DNA of 64,000 nt. Source: AP-15 sp963846635. Lineage in GTDB: Bacteria > Pseudomonadota > Alphaproteobacteria > ATCC43930 > CGMCC-115725. The notes beneath the pieces were generated by a model. It ran no database searches. It worked only from the letters and a program-made list of their open reading frames with translations, and had not been told where the DNA came from. The DNA lies in NCBI GenBank assembly GCA_963846635.1, contig CAWJXM010000052.1:62001-126000 (forward strand), in the 5' to 3' direction. This document shows positions 37,921 through 46,800 of this stretch, piece after piece (the stretch's first letter is position 1; each line of letters opens with the position of its first letter). Position numbers and translations under genes: made by a program.

Positions 37921-40917
37921 ATGAAACTTTTCGCACGCCTCTCACCCGATGGCGGCGAACTACTGCAACCGGCAGACGAGCGGCGACTTTGCCTTGGTTT
38001 CGAGGCCTGGTACGAGGCCCTCGACGCAGACGACCATCCCGCCGCTGCAGCAGCCCGCGCGTGGAGCGGGTCGCCCCTCGGCAAAACGCTGCTTGCTGCG
38101 ATCTTCGGCAATAGCCCGTTTTTGTCCGCGGTTGCGATCAAGGAGTGGCAATTTCTGACCCGACTGGTCGAGCACGGGGCAGATCCGCTGTTTGCGGAGA
38201 TCGCGACCGGGGTCGAAGACCTCACCGATCGCAACGAAGACACGCCCTCACTGATGCAGCGGCTGCGCATCGCCAAGCGTCGGATTGCACTCGTTGCTGC
38301 GGTTGCCGAACTGGCCGGCGTCTGGTCACTCGAGCAGCAGATGGAGGGGTTGAGCCGCTTTGCGGAGGCGGCGATCGGGGCGGCCAGCCGCCATCTGTTG
38401 CGCCAAGCGGCAGGCAAGAACCTGATGGCGCTCGCTGACCCCGCCGATCCCGAACAAGGGAGCGGGTTGATCGTCCTCGGTATGGGCAAACTTGGTGGTG
38501 TCGAGCTCAATTATTCGAGCGATATCGATCTGATCCTGTTTTTTGACCCCGCCAAATCGCGGGTGATCACGCGCGATGGCCTGCAACCCTTTTTCAGTCG
38601 GCTGGCGCGGGATCTCGTCCGCATCCTCGAAGAGCGCACCGCCGACGGTTACGTCTTTCGCACCGATCTGCGGCTGCGACCCGACCCGGGTTCGACGCCG
38701 CCGGCGATGTCGATCGCGGCAGCAATCACCTATTACGAAACCGTCGGCCAGAATTGGGAACGCGCGGCGCTGATCAAGGCGCGTCCGGTTGCCGGTGATC
38801 GCGTCGCGGGCGAGCGGTTGCTGCGCGAACTCAACCCCTTCATCTGGCGCAAGCACCTCGACTTCGCCGCGATCCAAGACATTCACTCGATCAAGCGCCA
38901 GATCAACGCCTATCGCGGCGGTGGTCGGATCGCGGTCGAAGGGCACGATATCAAGATTGGTCGTGGCGGCATTCGTGAGATCGAATTCTTTGCCCAAACC
39001 CAACAGCTTATCTGGGGTGGCCGCATGCCCGAACTGCGGGTGCGTGGAACCTGTAAGGCATTGCGCCGGCTTGCCGAGACCGGCCGGATCGACCCAAAGG
39101 TGGCGATGACGCTGATCGCTGATTACCGCTTCCTGCGCCGGCTCGAACACCGCCTTCAGATGGTCGACGACGCCCAGACCCATCGCTTGCCCGACAACCG
39201 CGATGGCATCGCGCGCGTCGCGACTTTTCTCGGCTACCGCAGTGCCGAGGCCTTCTCCGCCGACCTGACGGCCCATTTGGGCTCGGTCGAGCGGCATTAC
39301 GCCGAGCTGTTCGAGCAGGCTCCGAGCCTCGCCGGACCCGGAAACCTCGTCTTCACCGGCAGCGAGGACGACCCCGACACCTTGGCCACATTGTCTCGGC
39401 TGGGCTTTGCTCGTCCGGCCGATGTCGCAGCGCTGGTGCGGAGTTGGCATCATGGTCGCATGCGCGCGACCCGTAGCCAGCGCGCCCGCGAAATCCTGAC
39501 CGAACTCGTGCCCGAATTGTTGCGCATCTTTGGCGCGACATCGCACCCGGACGAAGCCTTGCGGCGCTTCGACCAGTTCCTGACGCGACTTGCCGCGGGG
39601 GTGCAGCTGTTCTCGTTGTTCCAAGGAAATCCGGGGCTCTTGGCGCTCGTCGCCGATGTCATGGCGGGGGCACCGCGGCTCGCCGACCAATTGGCGCAGC
39701 GACCGGCACTGCTGGATGCGGTTTTGACCCGAGAGTTCTCAGCGGCATTGCCTGAGCGCCCTGTGCTCGCCGCTGATCTCGACCGGATGGTGGCGGGCGT
39801 CGATGATTTCGCCGACATTCTCGACGTGCTGCGGCGTTGGGCCGGCGAACGGCGATTTCAGGTCGGTGTGCAGCTGTTGCGACGATCGATCGACGGCGAG
39901 GCAGCCGGTAAAGCCTTTGCCGACATTGCCGAAGTGGCACTCGCCGCCCTCGTTCCCGCAGTCGAGCATGATTTTGCTCGGCGTCACGGGCGGGTGCCGG
40001 GCGGTGCTTTTGCCGTTATCGGCATGGGGCGTCTCGGCAGCCGCGAGATGACCCTCGCCTCGGACCTCGATTTGATCCTGATTTACGATGCACCTGCCAA
40101 TTCTGTGGGCTCCGACGGGGCACAGCCGCTTGCCTCGTCGGCGTACTATGCGCGGCTCAGCCAGCGGTTGATCGGAGCAATCACCGCGCCGACTGCAGAA
40201 GGGCCACTCTATGCGGTCGATATGCGGCTGCGGCCGTCAGGCTCGTCGGGACCGATTGCGTCGAGCCTCGAAAGCTTCGATCGTTACCAGCGCGATGCTG
40301 CCTGGACCTGGGAACATATGGCTTTGACCCGGGCACGCACGGTCGCGGGCGAGGCCGGGCTGCGCCGGCGCGTCGCCGAGACGATCGATACTGTTCTTCG
40401 CTCGCCTCGCGACCCGCGGCGGTTGGTGGCGGATGTCGCCGAGATGCGGCGGCGGATCGCCGGCGAGAACCCGCAGCCTCAGCCATGGGATTTGAAGCAC
40501 CGTCGCGGTGGCCTGATCGATCTGGAGTTTATCGTTCAATACCTGATGCTGCGCGAGGCCGCCGCCGAACCACGAGTATTGCAGCGGTCGACCATCGACG
40601 CGCTGCGGGCGCTGGCGGCGGCGGGGGTGCTCTCGGATGCGGCCGAGCGCGAACTGAGTGATGCCGCGACGTTGCTGCAGCATGTACACGCGCTGTTGAC
40701 CTTGATCGGCGAGAGCAGCGCCCGCCAGGGATCGTTCGCAGAACCCGACGCTGCCACGCTTGCGCGCTGCGCGGGTACGGTTGACTTCGCTCAGCTTGAC
40801 GCAGATATCACTGCCGCAACGGCGCGTGTCCGCCGCTGGTACCAATGCCTGATCGAGGTGCCGGCGGTTCAAGCTGTTGGAGGAAAGGCAGAACAGGCAG
40901 GAGACGGCCCAATATGA
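37921..40917 (+). CDS. glnE: Bifunctional glutamine synthetase adenylyltransferase/deadenylase
   Basis: This 998-residue enzyme adenylylates and deadenylylates glutamine synthetase, so it controls nitrogen assimilation with PII input. Both nucleotidyltransferase domains show the G-x-G-K/R-L-G start and DxD catalytic acids: IVLGMGKLGGVELNYSSDID for deadenylylation and IGMGRLGSREMTLASDLDLI for adenylylation. A PII-linked HD-free arrangement and about 1000-residue length are normal. The open frame reaches up to 37825, but ATG 37921 (MKLFARLSPDGGELLQ) is preferred. The stop overlaps the peroxiredoxin start (ATGA at 40914). Confidence 0.95.
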   Translation: MKLFARLSPDGGELLQPADERRLCLGFEAWYEALDADDHPAAAAARAWSGSPLGKTLLAAIFGNSPFLSAVAIKEWQFLTRLVEHGADPLFAEIATGVEDLTDRNEDTPSLMQRLRIAKRRIALVAAVAELAGVWSLEQQMEGLSRFAEAAIGAASRHLLRQAAGKNLMALADPADPEQGSGLIVLGMGKLGGVELNYSSDIDLILFFDPAKSRVITRDGLQPFFSRLARDLVRILEERTADGYVFRTDLRLRPDPGSTPPAMSIAAAITYYETVGQNWERAALIKARPVAGDRVAGERLLRELNPFIWRKHLDFAAIQDIHSIKRQINAYRGGGRIAVEGHDIKIGRGGIREIEFFAQTQQLIWGGRMPELRVRGTCKALRRLAETGRIDPKVAMTLIADYRFLRRLEHRLQMVDDAQTHRLPDNRDGIARVATFLGYRSAEAFSADLTAHLGSVERHYAELFEQAPSLAGPGNLVFTGSEDDPDTLATLSRLGFARPADVAALVRSWHHGRMRATRSQRAREILTELVPELLRIFGATSHPDEALRRFDQFLTRLAAGVQLFSLFQGNPGLLALVADVMAGAPRLADQLAQRPALLDAVLTREFSAALPERPVLAADLDRMVAGVDDFADILDVLRRWAGERRFQVGVQLLRRSIDGEAAGKAFADIAEVALAALVPAVEHDFARRHGRVPGGAFAVIGMGRLGSREMTLASDLDLILIYDAPANSVGSDGAQPLASSAYYARLSQRLIGAITAPTAEGPLYAVDMRLRPSGSSGPIASSLESFDRYQRDAAWTWEHMALTRARTVAGEAGLRRRVAETIDTVLRSPRDPRRLVADVAEMRRRIAGENPQPQPWDLKHRRGGLIDLEFIVQYLMLREAAAEPRVLQRSTIDALRALAAAGVLSDAAERELSDAATLLQHVHALLTLIGESSARQGSFAEPDAATLARCAGTVDFAQLDADITAATARVRRWYQCLIEVPAVQAVGGKAEQAGDGPI

Positions 40918-41379
40918 GTGTCGAGCCAGGGCAAAAGGCCCCCGATTTTACCTTGCCGACCGACGGCAACGGCAGCGTCAGCCTGTCCGAGCTCGCCGGG
41001 AAAAAAGTGGTGCTCTATTTTTATCCAAAGGACGACACCTCCGGCTGCACCGCCGAGGCCTGCGGCTTTCGCGACGCTTTTCCAGATTATAGCGGGACCG
41101 GCGCCGCTGTGATCGGCATCTCCAAAGATTCCGTGGCTTCGCACGATAAATTCAAGAAAAAGCACGAATCTGCCGTTCATTCTTGCCTCGGACGAGACAG
41201 GAGAAGTCTGCGAGAAATACGGTGCGTGGGTCGAAAAGAGCATGTATGGCCGCAAGTATATGGGCATTGACCGCAGTACTTTCTTGATCGACGAGACGGG
41301 CACGGTTCGCGGCGTCTGGCGCAAGGTGCGGGTGCCTGGGCATGTCGCTCAGGTGCTAAAGGCGGCACAGGCGCTCTGA
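40914..41379 (+). pseudogene. Bcp-type peroxiredoxin with one frameshift
   Basis: The gene encodes a thiol peroxidase that removes H2O2 and organic peroxides. The first frame gives MSVEPGQKAPDFTLPTDGNG and the peroxidatic Cys motif YPKDDTSGCTAEACGFRD. After KFKKKH near 41166 the frame breaks; the adjacent frame continues NLPFILASDETGEVCEKYGA, then MYGRKYMGIDRSTFLIDETG and ends VPGHVAQVLKAAQAL at a TGA 41377-41379. One extra base explains it. AGGAG precedes the ATG, which overlaps the glnE stop. Because the rest is so well conserved, the indel may be a sequencing artefact. Confidence 0.8.
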
Positions 41380-42197
41380 CAGCGGCCGCTAGCCTGACCG
41401 CGGGTGCGGTCGCGATCCTCGCGACACCGACCCCTGAGGGCAAAGCAGCGGCGAGTTTTTCGCTCGCCGCCGCATGGCGGGAGGGGTCGCTTCCGATCGG
41501 CACCTCTCGACCGCCGCTGCGCCCGGCACGGCCGGTTTATCCGGAATTGCGGCCGCCGCGCGACATGCCAAAGCGCAGGAACTTCGGCTCATTAGCGGGC
41601 CGCACGGCATTATTGCACGCCCTTGCCCATATCGAGTTGAACGCGATCGATCTCGCGTGGGATATCGTCGCGCGTTTTGCGGATGCCGGCTTGCCGCGCG
41701 AATTCTTGAATGATTGGGTCGGCGTCGCCAGTGAGGAAGCGCGCCATTTTTCGCTGCTCTCGGCTCGGCTTGCCGATTTCGGTGCAAAATATGGCGACCT
41801 GCCGGCGCATGACGGGCTATGGGAAGCGGCGGCGGCCACCGCCGGCGACTTGCTCGCGCGGCTTGCCATAGTGCCGCTGGTACTGGAGGCCCGCGGGCTC
41901 GATGTGACACCCGCGATGACCGAGCAACTCGATCACCTCGGCGATGTTAAAAGCGCGGCGGTGCTGCGGCTGATTTACGAGCAGGAGATCGGCCATGTCG
42001 CGGTCGGGCGGCGCTGGTTCGATTTCATGTGCCGCTCTCAAGCCCTTGTTCCCGAGCAAGTCTTTCACGACCGCGTAAGAAAATTTTTCACGAGCGAATT
42101 GAAGCCCCCGTTCAACCGGGCAGCGCGCGACGCTGCCGGTTTTCCGGCCTCGTATTATGAGCCATTAGCCGCACGCACAGCGGTGCCACAAGATTGA
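41376..42197 (+). CDS. DUF455 ferritin-like protein
   Basis: An about 270-residue DUF455-type protein. The core shows helical ligands AHIELNAIDLAWDIVARF, then VGVASEEARHFSLLSARL, VPLVLEARGLDVTPAM and IYEQEIGHVAVGRRWFDF, a ferritin-like di-iron pattern. The frame stays open and family-like upstream of the only normal start (TTG 41547), through LATPTPEGKAAASF and PARPVYPELRPPRDMP, back to the peroxiredoxin stop. No ATG, GTG or TTG exists in that extension, so I list from the CTG at 41376; the true start is uncertain. Possible role: tRNA-modification or iron enzyme; function not known. Confidence 0.75.
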   Translation: MTAAASLTAGAVAILATPTPEGKAAASFSLAAAWREGSLPIGTSRPPLRPARPVYPELRPPRDMPKRRNFGSLAGRTALLHALAHIELNAIDLAWDIVARFADAGLPREFLNDWVGVASEEARHFSLLSARLADFGAKYGDLPAHDGLWEAAAATAGDLLARLAIVPLVLEARGLDVTPAMTEQLDHLGDVKSAAVLRLIYEQEIGHVAVGRRWFDFMCRSQALVPEQVFHDRVRKFFTSELKPPFNRAARDAAGFPASYYEPLAARTAVPQD

Positions 42198-42210
42198 TAG
42201 CTGCTAGCGA

Positions 42211-43374
42211 CTATGGCCAGACAGTCGCCGGCACGAACTGGTCGGCTGCGAGCCGACGCTCGGCCTCCTCGCTGACCACGCGGGCAAGTTCCGGCTGCTG
42301 GGCAAGCAGGTGGCGGAAATCGACAATATCGAGCGTTAGGAGAGTGCAGGGCTGAGTTGCAACGATTGTCGCACTGCGGGGCTCGCCGGTCAGGAGTGCG
42401 ATTTCTCCGAAAAACTCTCCCGGCCCGAGGCGGACCGTCCCTGGCCCCAAACGCACCTCAACCTCGCCCGAAGCGATGAAATACATGCAGTCGCCACTCG
42501 TGCCGCGCCGCATGATAACCGCCCGCGCGGGATAATCCCGCGCACGCAGCAGGCGCACGACATCGGCGATCACGGAAGCACCGACATTCTTGAAGAACGG
42601 CACCTTGGCAACGAGGTCCCAGGTCCGCAGAAATTCCCGTCGGCGCAGCTCCTCGGCGTAACCGCTGGCGAGAATACCGGCCCACAACGCGAAAACGAGG
42701 ATGCCGGCAATCATGACAATTCCGGCCAGGACTCGCCCAGCCGGGGTGATCGGGGTCACATCGCCATATCCGGTCGTTGTCAGAGTGACGATTGCCCACC
42801 ACAACGCCCGCGGGATCGAGCCAAAGGCCTTCGGCTGCGCGTTGCGTTCGAGCAAATAGGCGAGGCTCGCGGCGGCGAGCAGCACGATGCCGAAGGCCAG
42901 AAGGACCGACAGCAATGCATCGCGGGCGCGGCTTATGACCCGGCCCAGGCTGGCAAGCCCAGCCGAATAACGGATCGGTTTGAATGCCCAGACAAAGCCG
43001 TAGAGGCTCGCATATTTCGGGCTGAACGCGATGTCGAGCACCCCAGGCAGCGCCCCTATCAAATCGAACAGACCGCTTCCCGAGATCATCCAGCCGAGCC
43101 GCGCCCGCCAGCCGTGGCGATGAGCGGACGGGGCTGACGCCGCCGCGCCGAGCCGTACCAAGTACTCGGCGATAAAGAAGGCACAGACGAGCTGAAAGCC
43201 GGCGTCCAAAATACGATTATGCGCCTGGCGCCACGACGCGACGGTGTCGGCAAGCATGATCGCGATACCGAGAATGACCATCGCATGATGGACAAGGCGG
43301 AACGCCCGCGCGGCGCCGCCGGAGGCCTCAGGCTGCAGGATCCGATAGAGGCGCTTCCAGCTTATGCCCATCAT
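42211..43374 (-). CDS. Cyclic-nucleotide-gated potassium channel (MlotiK1-like)
   Basis: A about 387-residue six-span channel. The voltage-sensor-like part is followed by the pore with the K+ selectivity filter TLTTTGYGDVTP, and the cytoplasmic end carries a cyclic-nucleotide-binding domain with FFGEIALLTGEPRSATIVA, containing the phosphate-contacting Arg. S4 has few arginines, as in MlotiK1, so gating is probably by cNMP rather than voltage. Function would be K+ flux across the inner membrane. The tandem ATG at 43374/43371 is preferred; GTG 43416 is in frame. The adjacent CNBD-ATPase cassette 7 kb away uses a nearly identical cNMP cassette. Confidence 0.9.
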   Translation of the reverse strand: MMGISWKRLYRILQPEASGGAARAFRLVHHAMVILGIAIMLADTVASWRQAHNRILDAGFQLVCAFFIAEYLVRLGAAASAPSAHRHGWRARLGWMISGSGLFDLIGALPGVLDIAFSPKYASLYGFVWAFKPIRYSAGLASLGRVISRARDALLSVLLAFGIVLLAAASLAYLLERNAQPKAFGSIPRALWWAIVTLTTTGYGDVTPITPAGRVLAGIVMIAGILVFALWAGILASGYAEELRRREFLRTWDLVAKVPFFKNVGASVIADVVRLLRARDYPARAVIMRRGTSGDCMYFIASGEVEVRLGPGTVRLGPGEFFGEIALLTGEPRSATIVATQPCTLLTLDIVDFRHLLAQQPELARVVSEEAERRLAADQFVPATVWP

Positions 43375-43508
43375 TTTAGTGGCGCTGAAGAGAGAGCCGA
43401 AAGGGAGTGTACCCACCCGGCAGCGCGCCGTCAGCCTGGCATCATTGGAAGGGGGCGCGGCAGCCCACCGCTATTTCCCATTCTGGGCGTTTCCGTTATA
43501 GAGGTTTG

Positions 43509-45461
43509 GTGGCACTCCTCCCCGAAAATCGGCGCGCTGTATTCGCGTATGTGCACGACATCGCGATGGCGGCGCTGTCTTTTGTGATCGCGCTGTACCT
43601 CCGGCTCGGCGGTGAAACCGTCATCTACCGACCGCGTCTGATGGCGACCTATGTCCTCAGCATTACTCTGATCGCGGCGGTCATTTATCGCCTGACCGGG
43701 CTTTACCGCGGCATCTGGCGGTTTGCGTCGGTGCCCGATCTCTACAACATCGCGCGCGCGGTCAGTCTGACGATTCTCGTCTTCTTGCCGGTCATGTTCG
43801 TTCTGACCCGGCTCGAGGCGCTGCCGCGCTCAACCTTGCTGATCAACTGGTTCGTGCTGGTGGCACTGCTCGGCGCCCCGCGTCTGGCTTATCGGCTGTT
43901 CAAGGATCGTGGGCTCGACCACGTTCTCGAACGCGCCAAGCACCAAACCGTGCCGGTGCTGCTGATCAGCGCCAAGGAGGGGGCAGACACCTTTATCCGT
44001 GAAATGGTGCGCAATCCGCGCGCTGTTTACCGGGTGGTCGGCGTCCTCTCCGATACCGCCTCGCGCGTCGGACGCGAGATCTACCGGGTTCCTGTGCTCG
44101 GCACCATCGATTCGCTCGAAGACGTCGTCGCCAAGTTGGATCGCCGCGGGAAGCGACCGCAAAAGCTGATCATTACAGCGCGAAACTTGCCCGGCGATCA
44201 GGTCCGCCGGCTGCTGGAGCAAGCCGATGCGTTGGCGATCCCGCTCGCGCGCCTGCCAAAATTGACCGATTTTCAGCAAAACCTAAACGACGCCGAACGC
44301 AACTCAGAGCATGTTCTTGAGCCGATTGCGCTCGAAGACTTGCTGGGGCGGCCCCAGGCCGTCCTCGACCGCGCTGCTATGTCACAGCTGATCCGCAGTC
44401 GCCGTGTGCTGGTCACCGGCGCCGGCGGTACGATTGGTGCCGAGTTGTCGCGCCAAATCGCGGCGATCTGTCCTTCTCTTTTGATTCTGATCGAAAATAG
44501 CGAGTTCGCGCTTTACACGATCGACATGGAATTGCGCGAGCGGTTTCCTGAGGTCGCGACCTTACCGTTGCTGCGCGATGTGCGCAATCGGGCCCAGATC
44601 GACGCGGTGCTCGCTGCGGAGAGGCCGGAGATCGTCTTTCATGCGGCGGCGCTCAAGCATCTGCCGATCGTCGAGGCAAACCCGGTCGAGGGCGTGCTGA
44701 CCAATGTCGCCGGGACCCGCAATGTTGCCGAGGCGGCCCGTGCCTTCGGGGTATCGACGGTGGTCATGATTTCGACCGATAAGGCGGTCAATCCGACAAG
44801 CGTGATGGGGGCCAGCAAGCGGGTAGCCGAGAGCTTTTGTCAGGCGCTCGACCTAACTGAGGCGAGACGGACGGCCGGTGCTACGCGCTACGTTACGGTA
44901 CGGTTCGGCAATGTGCTCGGCTCGACTGGTTCCGTTGTGCCATTGTTTTCGCGCCAACTCGCGGCGGGCGGGCCACTGACCGTCACACACCCCGACGTCA
45001 CGCGCTTCTTCATGACGGTGCGCGAGGCGGTCGAGCTGGTCTTACAGGCGGCGGCGTTGTCTCCCGGGGCGGAAACCGCCGATCTTCGCGGTAAGATTTG
45101 CGTTCTGGACATGGGCGAGCCGGTCAAGATCGTCGATCTGGCCGAACAAATGATTCGCTTGGCCGGATTGCGACTTGGCCGCGACATCAAGATCGAGTTT
45201 GTCGGGCTGCGCCCGGGTGAGAAATTGCACGAAGCGCTGTTTCATCCCGACGAGCCGCTAATCCCGACAAGCAGCCCGGCTATCCGGCTCGCCGCACCCC
45301 GCACCGCCGATTATGGGGTATTGGCCCGCTCGATCGACGAACTCGAAGATGCGGCACGCAACCGCCGCGAGGAACGCATGATGCGGTTGCTCGAAAGGTT
45401 GGTTCCGGAATATCAACGGCGCCGCGCCGCTGCGAATGAGGCGATCGCTTTCCATGGGTGA
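43509..45461 (+). CDS. Membrane NDP-sugar epimerase/dehydratase (FlaA1/WbpM/CapD-like)
   Basis: A large enzyme (about 650 residues) for surface polysaccharides. The N-terminus has four predicted spans (IAMAALSFVIALYLRL, then LSITLIAAVIYRLTGLYRGI), and a linker domain precedes the extended SDR domain at about residue 270-560: VLVTGAGGTIGAELSRQIAA (NAD binding), FHAAALKHLPIVE, MISTDKAVNPTSVMGASK (Ser-Met-x3-Lys of the FlaA1 class in place of Tyr-x3-Lys) and FGNVLGSTGSVVPLF. It would act as a UDP-GlcNAc 4,6-dehydratase or C6-dehydratase-type enzyme. I used the GTG at 43509 behind GAGG; the open frame extends to 43407 without a ribosome site. No glycosyltransferases are adjacent. Confidence 0.88.
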   Translation: MALLPENRRAVFAYVHDIAMAALSFVIALYLRLGGETVIYRPRLMATYVLSITLIAAVIYRLTGLYRGIWRFASVPDLYNIARAVSLTILVFLPVMFVLTRLEALPRSTLLINWFVLVALLGAPRLAYRLFKDRGLDHVLERAKHQTVPVLLISAKEGADTFIREMVRNPRAVYRVVGVLSDTASRVGREIYRVPVLGTIDSLEDVVAKLDRRGKRPQKLIITARNLPGDQVRRLLEQADALAIPLARLPKLTDFQQNLNDAERNSEHVLEPIALEDLLGRPQAVLDRAAMSQLIRSRRVLVTGAGGTIGAELSRQIAAICPSLLILIENSEFALYTIDMELRERFPEVATLPLLRDVRNRAQIDAVLAAERPEIVFHAAALKHLPIVEANPVEGVLTNVAGTRNVAEAARAFGVSTVVMISTDKAVNPTSVMGASKRVAESFCQALDLTEARRTAGATRYVTVRFGNVLGSTGSVVPLFSRQLAAGGPLTVTHPDVTRFFMTVREAVELVLQAAALSPGAETADLRGKICVLDMGEPVKIVDLAEQMIRLAGLRLGRDIKIEFVGLRPGEKLHEALFHPDEPLIPTSSPAIRLAAPRTADYGVLARSIDELEDAARNRREERMMRLLERLVPEYQRRRAAANEAIAFHG

Positions 45462-45470
45462 CGGGAGATA

Positions 45471-45854
45471 TCAGTGCCGTTGCGGTTCGCAACTCAGCCC
45501 ATTCGCCGCCAGTGCCTCGAGATAAGCGCGCCAGCGCTGCTCGTATTCGACACCGAGCTGGTAAAGATAGCTCCAGGAGAAGATCCCGGTATCGTGCAGA
45601 TCGTCAAAAGTGATCCGCACCGCGTAGTTGCCGACCGGCTCGATCCCGATAATCCCTACATGAGCGCGGCCCGAGACCAACGTTTTTTGGCCGGGGCCGT
45701 GGCCCTGGACCTCGGCCGAGGGACTTTCGACCCTTAGATACTCGGCCGGGAGGCTAAACATGCGGCCGTCATCAAATTGCACCTCAAGAAGCTTTTCAGC
45801 CTTCTTGAGGCGAAGCTCGGTGGGCCAGCGCGTTGTTCCGTGGCCGGCACTCAT
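45471..45854 (-). CDS. DUF971-family protein
   Basis: A 127-residue protein with the DUF971 pattern: TELRLKKAEKLLEVQFDDGR, LPAEYLRVESPSAEVQGHG, then VGNYAVRITFDDLHDTGIFS and WSYLYQLGVEYEQRWRAYL. The same fold is the N-terminal domain of gamma-butyrobetaine hydroxylases, but the free protein has no known function and is linked to iron-sulfur or MRP-type ATPase neighbours in other genomes (memory). Here it closes a four-gene minus-strand operon after the Trm112-like gene with an 8-bp gap. Confidence 0.88.
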   Translation of the reverse strand: MSAGHGTTRWPTELRLKKAEKLLEVQFDDGRMFSLPAEYLRVESPSAEVQGHGPGQKTLVSGRAHVGIIGIEPVGNYAVRITFDDLHDTGIFSWSYLYQLGVEYEQRWRAYLEALAANGLSCEPQRH

Positions 45855-45862
45855 GGCGGCTC

Positions 45863-46111
45863 TCAGGGTGATTGAAGTTTGCCGCGCGTCTTCTCGTCCT
45901 CGCGTAGTGGGCGCGCTTCATCGACCAGCATGATCGGGATGCCGTCGCGGATCGGGTAGGCGAGGCCCGCCTCCTCGCTGATCAGCTCTTGCGCCTCGCG
46001 ATCATAGCGCAGGGGTGCCTTGGTCAGAGGGCACACCAGTATTTCCAGCAATTTCGGATCGATTTCCGACGAGCCTTCCACACTTTCCTCCGCTTCCTCA
46101 TGCGTCTCCAT
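45863..46111 (-). CDS. Trm112-family small zinc-ribbon-like protein
   Basis: An 82-residue protein with the Trm112 pattern: DPKLLEILVCPLTKAPLRYD and AYPIRDGIPIMLVDEARPL. Homologues are accessory subunits of methyltransferases in eukaryotes and of unclear role in bacteria; only one Cys of the first pair is kept, so zinc binding may be absent. It lies between the Lon-domain gene and the DUF971 gene. Confidence 0.9.
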   Translation of the reverse strand: METHEEAEESVEGSSEIDPKLLEILVCPLTKAPLRYDREAQELISEEAGLAYPIRDGIPIMLVDEARPLREDEKTRGKLQSP

Positions 46112-46129
46112 GGCCGGCCTTGCCGCTCT

Positions 46130-46789
46130 TCAGTGGCGGATGCCGCCGCCCTCGCTCGGGCCCTCCATCACCGCCATCTCGACGATCGCGGTCAATAGCT
46201 TGGCCCGCTCGTCAACATCGCGAGCTTCGAGCAGGGCCTGCTTTTCACTCGGCTCGAATGGGCAAACCATCGCAATCGAGGTGGTCAGCCGTTCACCAGG
46301 AACGGAATTGATGGCGTCCCAATCGGCCTTGATCTGATGCTTGTCAAAATAGGCGCGCAAGCCACGCATCAGCCGCTCGCGGTCAAAGCCGGGCTCGCGC
46401 GGATTTCTGAGGTCATTCGCGAATTCATCCCATTTCGGGATAACCCGGCGGTAGCCGCTGTGGAGCGGCAGCTCCTCCCGGATGCGGAAGCGGCACAATC
46501 CAGTCAGTGTGATCAGATATCGCCCGTCTTCGGTCTCGGCAAACGAGGTTATCCTGCCGGCACATCCGGTTGGATAGATTGGCGGGTTGCCTGATGCGGG
46601 CTGGTTTGGATCGTTTGGCTGCACCATGCCGATAAGCCGATCACCGGCAAGCGCGTCCCGCGTCATCGCGAGATAGCGCGGCTCGAAAATGTTGAGCGGC
46701 AGCCGCCCACGCGGCAACAGCAGAACACCCGCAAGCGGGAAGATCGGCAAGGTCTCGCATAGCGCAGCAACGCCTGGCCGCTCGCTCAT
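46130..46789 (-). CDS. Lon-substrate-binding-domain (LON/PUA-like) protein
   Basis: A 219-residue protein consisting of a Lon N-terminal substrate domain without the ATPase or protease parts: LPIFPLAGVLLLPRGRLPLN and IFEPRYLAMTRDAL, the GMVQPND turn, and CAGRITSFAETEDGRYLITL. The domain binds unfolded proteins in Lon; free copies are common in alphaproteobacteria, and their role is not established. The start ATG 46787-46789 is preceded by GGGAGGCG, and the longer frame to 46915 has no support. It is 11 bp downstream of the thioredoxin-TPR gene and belongs to the same operon. Confidence 0.88.
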   Translation of the reverse strand: MSERPGVAALCETLPIFPLAGVLLLPRGRLPLNIFEPRYLAMTRDALAGDRLIGMVQPNDPNQPASGNPPIYPTGCAGRITSFAETEDGRYLITLTGLCRFRIREELPLHSGYRRVIPKWDEFANDLRNPREPGFDRERLMRGLRAYFDKHQIKADWDAINSVPGERLTTSIAMVCPFEPSEKQALLEARDVDERAKLLTAIVEMAVMEGPSEGGGIRH

Positions 46790-46800
46790 CGGCGCCTCCC

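Noticed and set aside
38326..39690. Long minus-strand frame of 454 codons
   Set aside because: It lies entirely within glnE, whose conserved motifs occupy the plus strand; composition is that of a GC shadow.
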